A stretch of DNA of 64,000 nucleotides, from the NCBI GenBank assembly GCA_022072025.1, contig JAJVIP010000002.1:473356-537355 (forward strand), given 5' to 3'. The position numbers and the translations under genes are program-made. Source of the DNA: Elusimicrobiota bacterium. Lineage in GTDB: Bacteria > Elusimicrobiota > Elusimicrobia > F11. Below the pieces are notes generated by a model, which searched no databases, was not told the origin of the DNA, and saw nothing but the letters and a program-made list of their open reading frames with translations. Positions 60,535 to 64,000 of this stretch are shown piece by piece; the first letter of the stretch is position 1; each line of letters opens with the position of its first letter.

Positions 60535-63500
60535 GTGCGATCCATAAACTTTTCTGTGTTAAAGTTATTTTTATTCATTTTAATTCGCTCATACGTTCAA
60601 GCTTATGACGATGTGAATCTTGAAAAGACCATTCCCTTGGTCGATAAAAAAGCTGCGCCGCATGTGCTTCGGCGGGACAGTCAAAATCGAATATGGATGA
60701 TCAATAAAACAAACCAAAGTATAGAGTGCGTTGGTCAAGATGGTAAATCCCAGGTTGTTTTGATGCCTGTTAAAAACGCTTCCCTTGGATTTAAAAACCC
60801 TGTCGATTTTGGTTTCTTGTCCGATGGGTCTCTGTTGGTGGCAGACAAGGGATTCGCTCGTATCATAAAAATATCTCCGGAAAAAATATTGACCGAATCT
60901 TCAGTTAAAGAATGGAAAAAATTCAAAATCGTTCAATCCTTCGAATCTAAAGATGTGTCCGCTATGGCTGTTAGTCAGGATGATATTGTCGCCGTGGCGA
61001 ATGAAGGTGAGGCCTCCCTTGCCATTTTCACCCCCGGTGGAATTCTTCTACATCGATTGTTCGCAACAGAAAAATATCCCATCAAAGAAGTAAAGGCGAT
61101 GGCTTATTCACCCAATGGTATTTTGTGGGTTTTGGAAGCGGGGAAAGGGGTTTTGCATCGATTCTCTCCTGATCGAAGATGGTTGGGGGTTACGGAAGGT
61201 TTTGAATCTGCCCAAGGAATCGCGGTGGATGAATATGGATATGCCTACATCACCATGGGTATCGGTCGATGGAAAGAAGTTTCTCCGGACGGAGTTCTTT
61301 CGGGGGTTTTTGGAACGAAGGGTAAAAATCCTGGTGAATTGTTGGCGCCTTCAGGTGTGACAATGCAGGAGGGGACCTTGTGCGTGGCAGAGGCAGGGAA
61401 CAAAAGAATTCAAATTTTCAAGGTCCGTAACAATGAAAAAAAGATCCGTCTATTTAAAGAACCGGCCGCCTATATCCAAGCCCAACACCAGGCTCAATGG
61501 CCCCATCCAATTTCCGACGGACTTTTTCTCCCATCTGGGGAGATGTTGTTTTTAAACAATGAAAAAGGAAAGTTTGACCGGGTGGACTCACATGGGGCCA
61601 TCAAATCTACTTGGAGGAAAAAATCCAAGGGCGAGACGCGGATTGTTAAACCGCACAGCCTTGCGCTCGACGCAGAAAATAATATCTGGTTTTCAGATGA
61701 AGCGGACCATTCACTCAAATTGATATCCGATTCAGGTGAAATCACCAAGACTGTTGGACAAAAAGGAAAGAAAGAAGGCAGCCTCAAATCTCCTACTCAT
61801 CTTGTTATTCGCAACGACGGATCATTTGTGGTCGTCGACAAGGGGAATTCACGCGTTCAAGTTTTAACTCCCAATGGTTTGTTCTTATTCCAGGTTGGCT
61901 CCAATGGAAATAAAGAAGGCCAATTTTCATCCGTGGCAGGCGTTGCCGCAAACACAGACCTCATAGCGTTGTTAGACTCCAACCGGAAAGCGCTGATATT
62001 TTTCAACTCTTCAGGAAAATTTTCGTTTGAAATTGCCAATAAAGAAGGAAAGGCTCCAACCTGGATCAATCCCGTTTCTCTGGCCACCGACACCGAGGGT
62101 CGTTTTTATATCTTAGATAAAGGCGCCAACCGTGTTCGAATTTTTAATAACAAAGGTCAATTTTTGGCGGATGTTTCAGTGATGGGGGATAAAATTAAAT
62201 GTGGTCCTCAAAATAAAGTGCTTGTGTTGTCGGAAAAAGGTGTTTCACTTTATGCCTTTTATTTGATCCCACGTGCGTGTTTGAATGCAACGGCTTTTGA
62301 GGAAGCAGGAGAACTTCAAGTCGATTGGGAGTCCAATCCGGAGGCAACAGAATATGCCGTGTATCGAGCATCCAGTGCATTTTTTGTTCCTATCAGTAAA
62401 GTTAAAAAACCTCCCTTTTTTGACAGGGAGGCGATTCCTGGGATCCTTTTCACCTATGCTGTGGTGGGTGTGAATTCAAATGGCAATGAAGGCAACTGGG
62501 CTCTCACCAACTCCATAAAAGCCCCGAAGAGAAAGGACGTCTCATTAATAAGTATTGAAAAAATAGATCTCAAGCCTGTTTTTACTGCTGCGTCTAAGTT
62601 TTATGTCACCAATCCCGTTGGAGAGATTTCGTTGCGTAACAACGATGAAATCCCGTTTCGAAACGTTAAGGTATCTTTGGGTTTAAAAAAATATACCGAC
62701 TATCCGACAGAAATCATTGTTTCAGAAATTGGGCCTGGTGAGGCCAAAACCACCCAAGTGACACTAACTTTTAATGATCAGATTTTTGAACTTACAGAAG
62801 ACACACCAGTTCAAATGGATATACAAGTGTCATATTTTGAAGAGAACGAGGAAAAGAAGGTTTCTCAAAACGCTCCGATCACGTTGTATTCGCGCAACTC
62901 CATATCCTGGAATGATAAAGCACGGATATCTTCGTTCATCACACCGAAAGATCCTCCAGTGGTTGAATTTACCCGCGCTGCCATTCGTGATCAAATGTTG
63001 CTCTTGAAAGGAGCCACTGTGGGGAAGCCGCTGGCGAAAGCCGCATTATTTTATGAAGCCATCAATGCATTGGGGGTGTCATATGCGCCAGACCCCAAGA
63101 CCCCTTTTGATCAGGCTTCCCAGAAACCAGATTTGTTGGATTATGTTCAATTTCCTCGGGAAACTCTCCGGAGAAAAACAGGAGATTGCGACGATACCAC
63201 CGCGCTTTTGGCTTCTCTTCTGGAAAGCGTGGGTGTATCCGCCGCGTTGGTGGATATGCCAGGTCACGTTTTGTTGATGGCCAACACTGAAGAAACAGAT
63301 ATCAATGTATTGGGGTTGCCAGAAGAGCGGTTTGTCAATTTTGAGGGAACTTATTGGGTCCCGATAGAAACGACAAAATTGGGCCAGGGTTTCCTGAAAG
63401 CATGGCAAGCGGGGATCGCCAAGGTGACGTCTGAGATGGGTAAAAATTCAGTTCAGTTTGCCCGAATTTCAAACGCCGCTTTAACTTACCCGCCAGTCAC

Positions 63501-64000
63501 TTTGGTTGAAGTCGATAAAGAAGGGACTGTTTACCCATCAGAAAAGGTTGGCAAGGTTTTTCCAGGTTTACTCAAAGATATGGAAATGGAACGCTATCAA
63601 GGAAAACTTAAAGAAATCAATGAACGCATAAAATTAAATCCTGCCAATCGAATGCTTCATATCGAATTGGGATTAATCCATGTCGAAGGGAAAAACTTAT
63701 CTGAGGGCAATAAGGTTTTTGTATCGCTTCTTAAAGAAGATGAACCTCTCGAAGTTCAAGCGGCGGCAAGAAACAATCTGGGTAATTTGGCCTATTTGGA
63801 AGGAAATTATAAAGACGCGAAAATCCATTACGAAAAAGCCCAAAGTTTGCAACCAGATGATGGCGGCATCTATGTGAACAAGGCCCGATTGGCTTGGAAA
63901 ATGGGGGAGAAAGAATCCATCCAACCTTTTTTAGAAAAAGCCAAAGCATCTTTACCTGAGTGGCAAGAATTCGCGTCAGATATCCCAATTGAATATTTTC
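60535..64000 (+). CDS. Secreted NHL-propeller / FN3 / transglutaminase-like / TPR protein (3' truncated by window end)
   Basis: At least 1,155 residues, still open at the window edge. GTG start 7 bases after AAGGAG; signal peptide to about residue 23 (VQAYDD). Order: NHL/6-bladed-propeller repeats (about 30-560; e.g. HSLALDAENNIWFSDEADHS), fibronectin III-like domain (about 580-660), CARDB-like beta domain (about 690-760, LRNNDEIPFRNVKVSLG), a transglutaminase-like cysteine domain (about 800-950) with RKTGDCDDTTALLASLLESV (Cys885), MPGHVLLM (His911) and YWVPIETT (Glu945), and TPR repeats at the end (NNLGNLAYLEGNYKDAKIHY). Extracellular or periplasmic; a crosslinking or peptide-cleaving role is inferred only from the catalytic triad. 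Confidence 0.8.
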   Translation, partial: MRSINFSVLKLFLFILIRSYVQAYDDVNLEKTIPLVDKKAAPHVLRRDSQNRIWMINKTNQSIECVGQDGKSQVVLMPVKNASLGFKNPVDFGFLSDGSLLVADKGFARIIKISPEKILTESSVKEWKKFKIVQSFESKDVSAMAVSQDDIVAVANEGEASLAIFTPGGILLHRLFATEKYPIKEVKAMAYSPNGILWVLEAGKGVLHRFSPDRRWLGVTEGFESAQGIAVDEYGYAYITMGIGRWKEVSPDGVLSGVFGTKGKNPGELLAPSGVTMQEGTLCVAEAGNKRIQIFKVRNNEKKIRLFKEPAAYIQAQHQAQWPHPISDGLFLPSGEMLFLNNEKGKFDRVDSHGAIKSTWRKKSKGETRIVKPHSLALDAENNIWFSDEADHSLKLISDSGEITKTVGQKGKKEGSLKSPTHLVIRNDGSFVVVDKGNSRVQVLTPNGLFLFQVGSNGNKEGQFSSVAGVAANTDLIALLDSNRKALIFFNSSGKFSFEIANKEGKAPTWINPVSLATDTEGRFYILDKGANRVRIFNNKGQFLADVSVMGDKIKCGPQNKVLVLSEKGVSLYAFYLIPRACLNATAFEEAGELQVDWESNPEATEYAVYRASSAFFVPISKVKKPPFFDREAIPGILFTYAVVGVNSNGNEGNWALTNSIKAPKRKDVSLISIEKIDLKPVFTAASKFYVTNPVGEISLRNNDEIPFRNVKVSLGLKKYTDYPTEIIVSEIGPGEAKTTQVTLTFNDQIFELTEDTPVQMDIQVSYFEENEEKKVSQNAPITLYSRNSISWNDKARISSFITPKDPPVVEFTRAAIRDQMLLLKGATVGKPLAKAALFYEAINALGVSYAPDPKTPFDQASQKPDLLDYVQFPRETLRRKTGDCDDTTALLASLLESVGVSAALVDMPGHVLLMANTEETDINVLGLPEERFVNFEGTYWVPIETTKLGQGFLKAWQAGIAKVTSEMGKNSVQFARISNAALTYPPVTLVEVDKEGTVYPSEKVGKVFPGLLKDMEMERYQGKLKEINERIKLNPANRMLHIELGLIHVEGKNLSEGNKVFVSLLKEDEPLEVQAAARNNLGNLAYLEGNYKDAKIHYEKAQSLQPDDGGIYVNKARLAWKMGEKESIQPFLEKAKASLPEWQEFASDIPIEYF

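Overview
The window looks like chromosomal core sequence from a free-living diderm (Gram-negative) bacterium of moderate GC. Evidence for an LPS-type outer membrane is LptF/LptG, LptE, a GT9 heptosyltransferase-like enzyme, a porin and TolQ/TolR/TonB genes; peptidoglycan synthesis is shown by MurJ and a class A PBP. A SprA-family giant barrel, a PorV/PorQ-family barrel and a DUF4254 protein point to the Bacteroidota/FCB side of the tree or to a lineage such as Elusimicrobiota. I cannot fix the phylum from this sequence alone. No phage, IS element or CRISPR array was seen.

Layout. 1-3061: end of a phosphohexomutase, then metK and ahcY (methyl cycle). 3115-13104: cell-envelope block with a TPR lipoprotein and a PorV-like barrel (+), lptF/lptG (-), and a 1,821-residue SprA-family protein (+). 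13141-20283: comF, gap-pgk-secG, tRNA-Leu/Gly, nadA, folE, an HAD phosphatase, a MoeB-rhodanese fusion, tRNA-Cys/Val. 20415-28385: thrS (no TGS domain), then infC-rpmI-rplT-pheS-pheT-glpD, with infC starting at a non-canonical ATC. 28423-29690: a porin with an apparent attenuator in its leader. 29753-42511: a dense run of housekeeping genes (zapB-like, zapA, rarA, 5-FCL, dxs, tlyA, leuS, lptE, holA, rpsT on the other strand, murJ, uvrC, ogt).

42574-44583: cold-shock gene with a structured leader, tRNA-Asn, a roughly 400-base gene-poor stretch with ATCGACG-type repeats, a MerR-like gene, a cysteine-rich unknown, and a 12-residue polylysine micro-ORF before a terminator. 44649-47332: cysD and cysN fused to a degenerate APS-kinase-like domain. 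47381-48408: two TM-HAMP proteins and a small lipoprotein behind a near-consensus promoter that places transcription start on the first start codon. 48405-53327: PBP1, a GT-C-like membrane protein, PilT. 53416-59531: a tightly overlapping operon (trmH, SDR, PilZ, beta-hydroxyacid dehydrogenase, tolQ, tolR, tonB, GT9, two halves of a DUF4254 protein). 59538-64000: a degenerate GGDEF protein, a small unknown, and a secreted NHL/FN3/transglutaminase-like/TPR giant cut by the window end.

The most interesting material is the SprA-like plus PorV-like pair (a possible type IX-like outer-membrane translocon), the two probable transcription attenuators (infC and porin leaders), the ATC start of infC, UvrC without its helix-hairpin-helix domain followed by an alkyltransferase gene, the CysN with a broken kinase P-loop, and the split DUF4254 gene.
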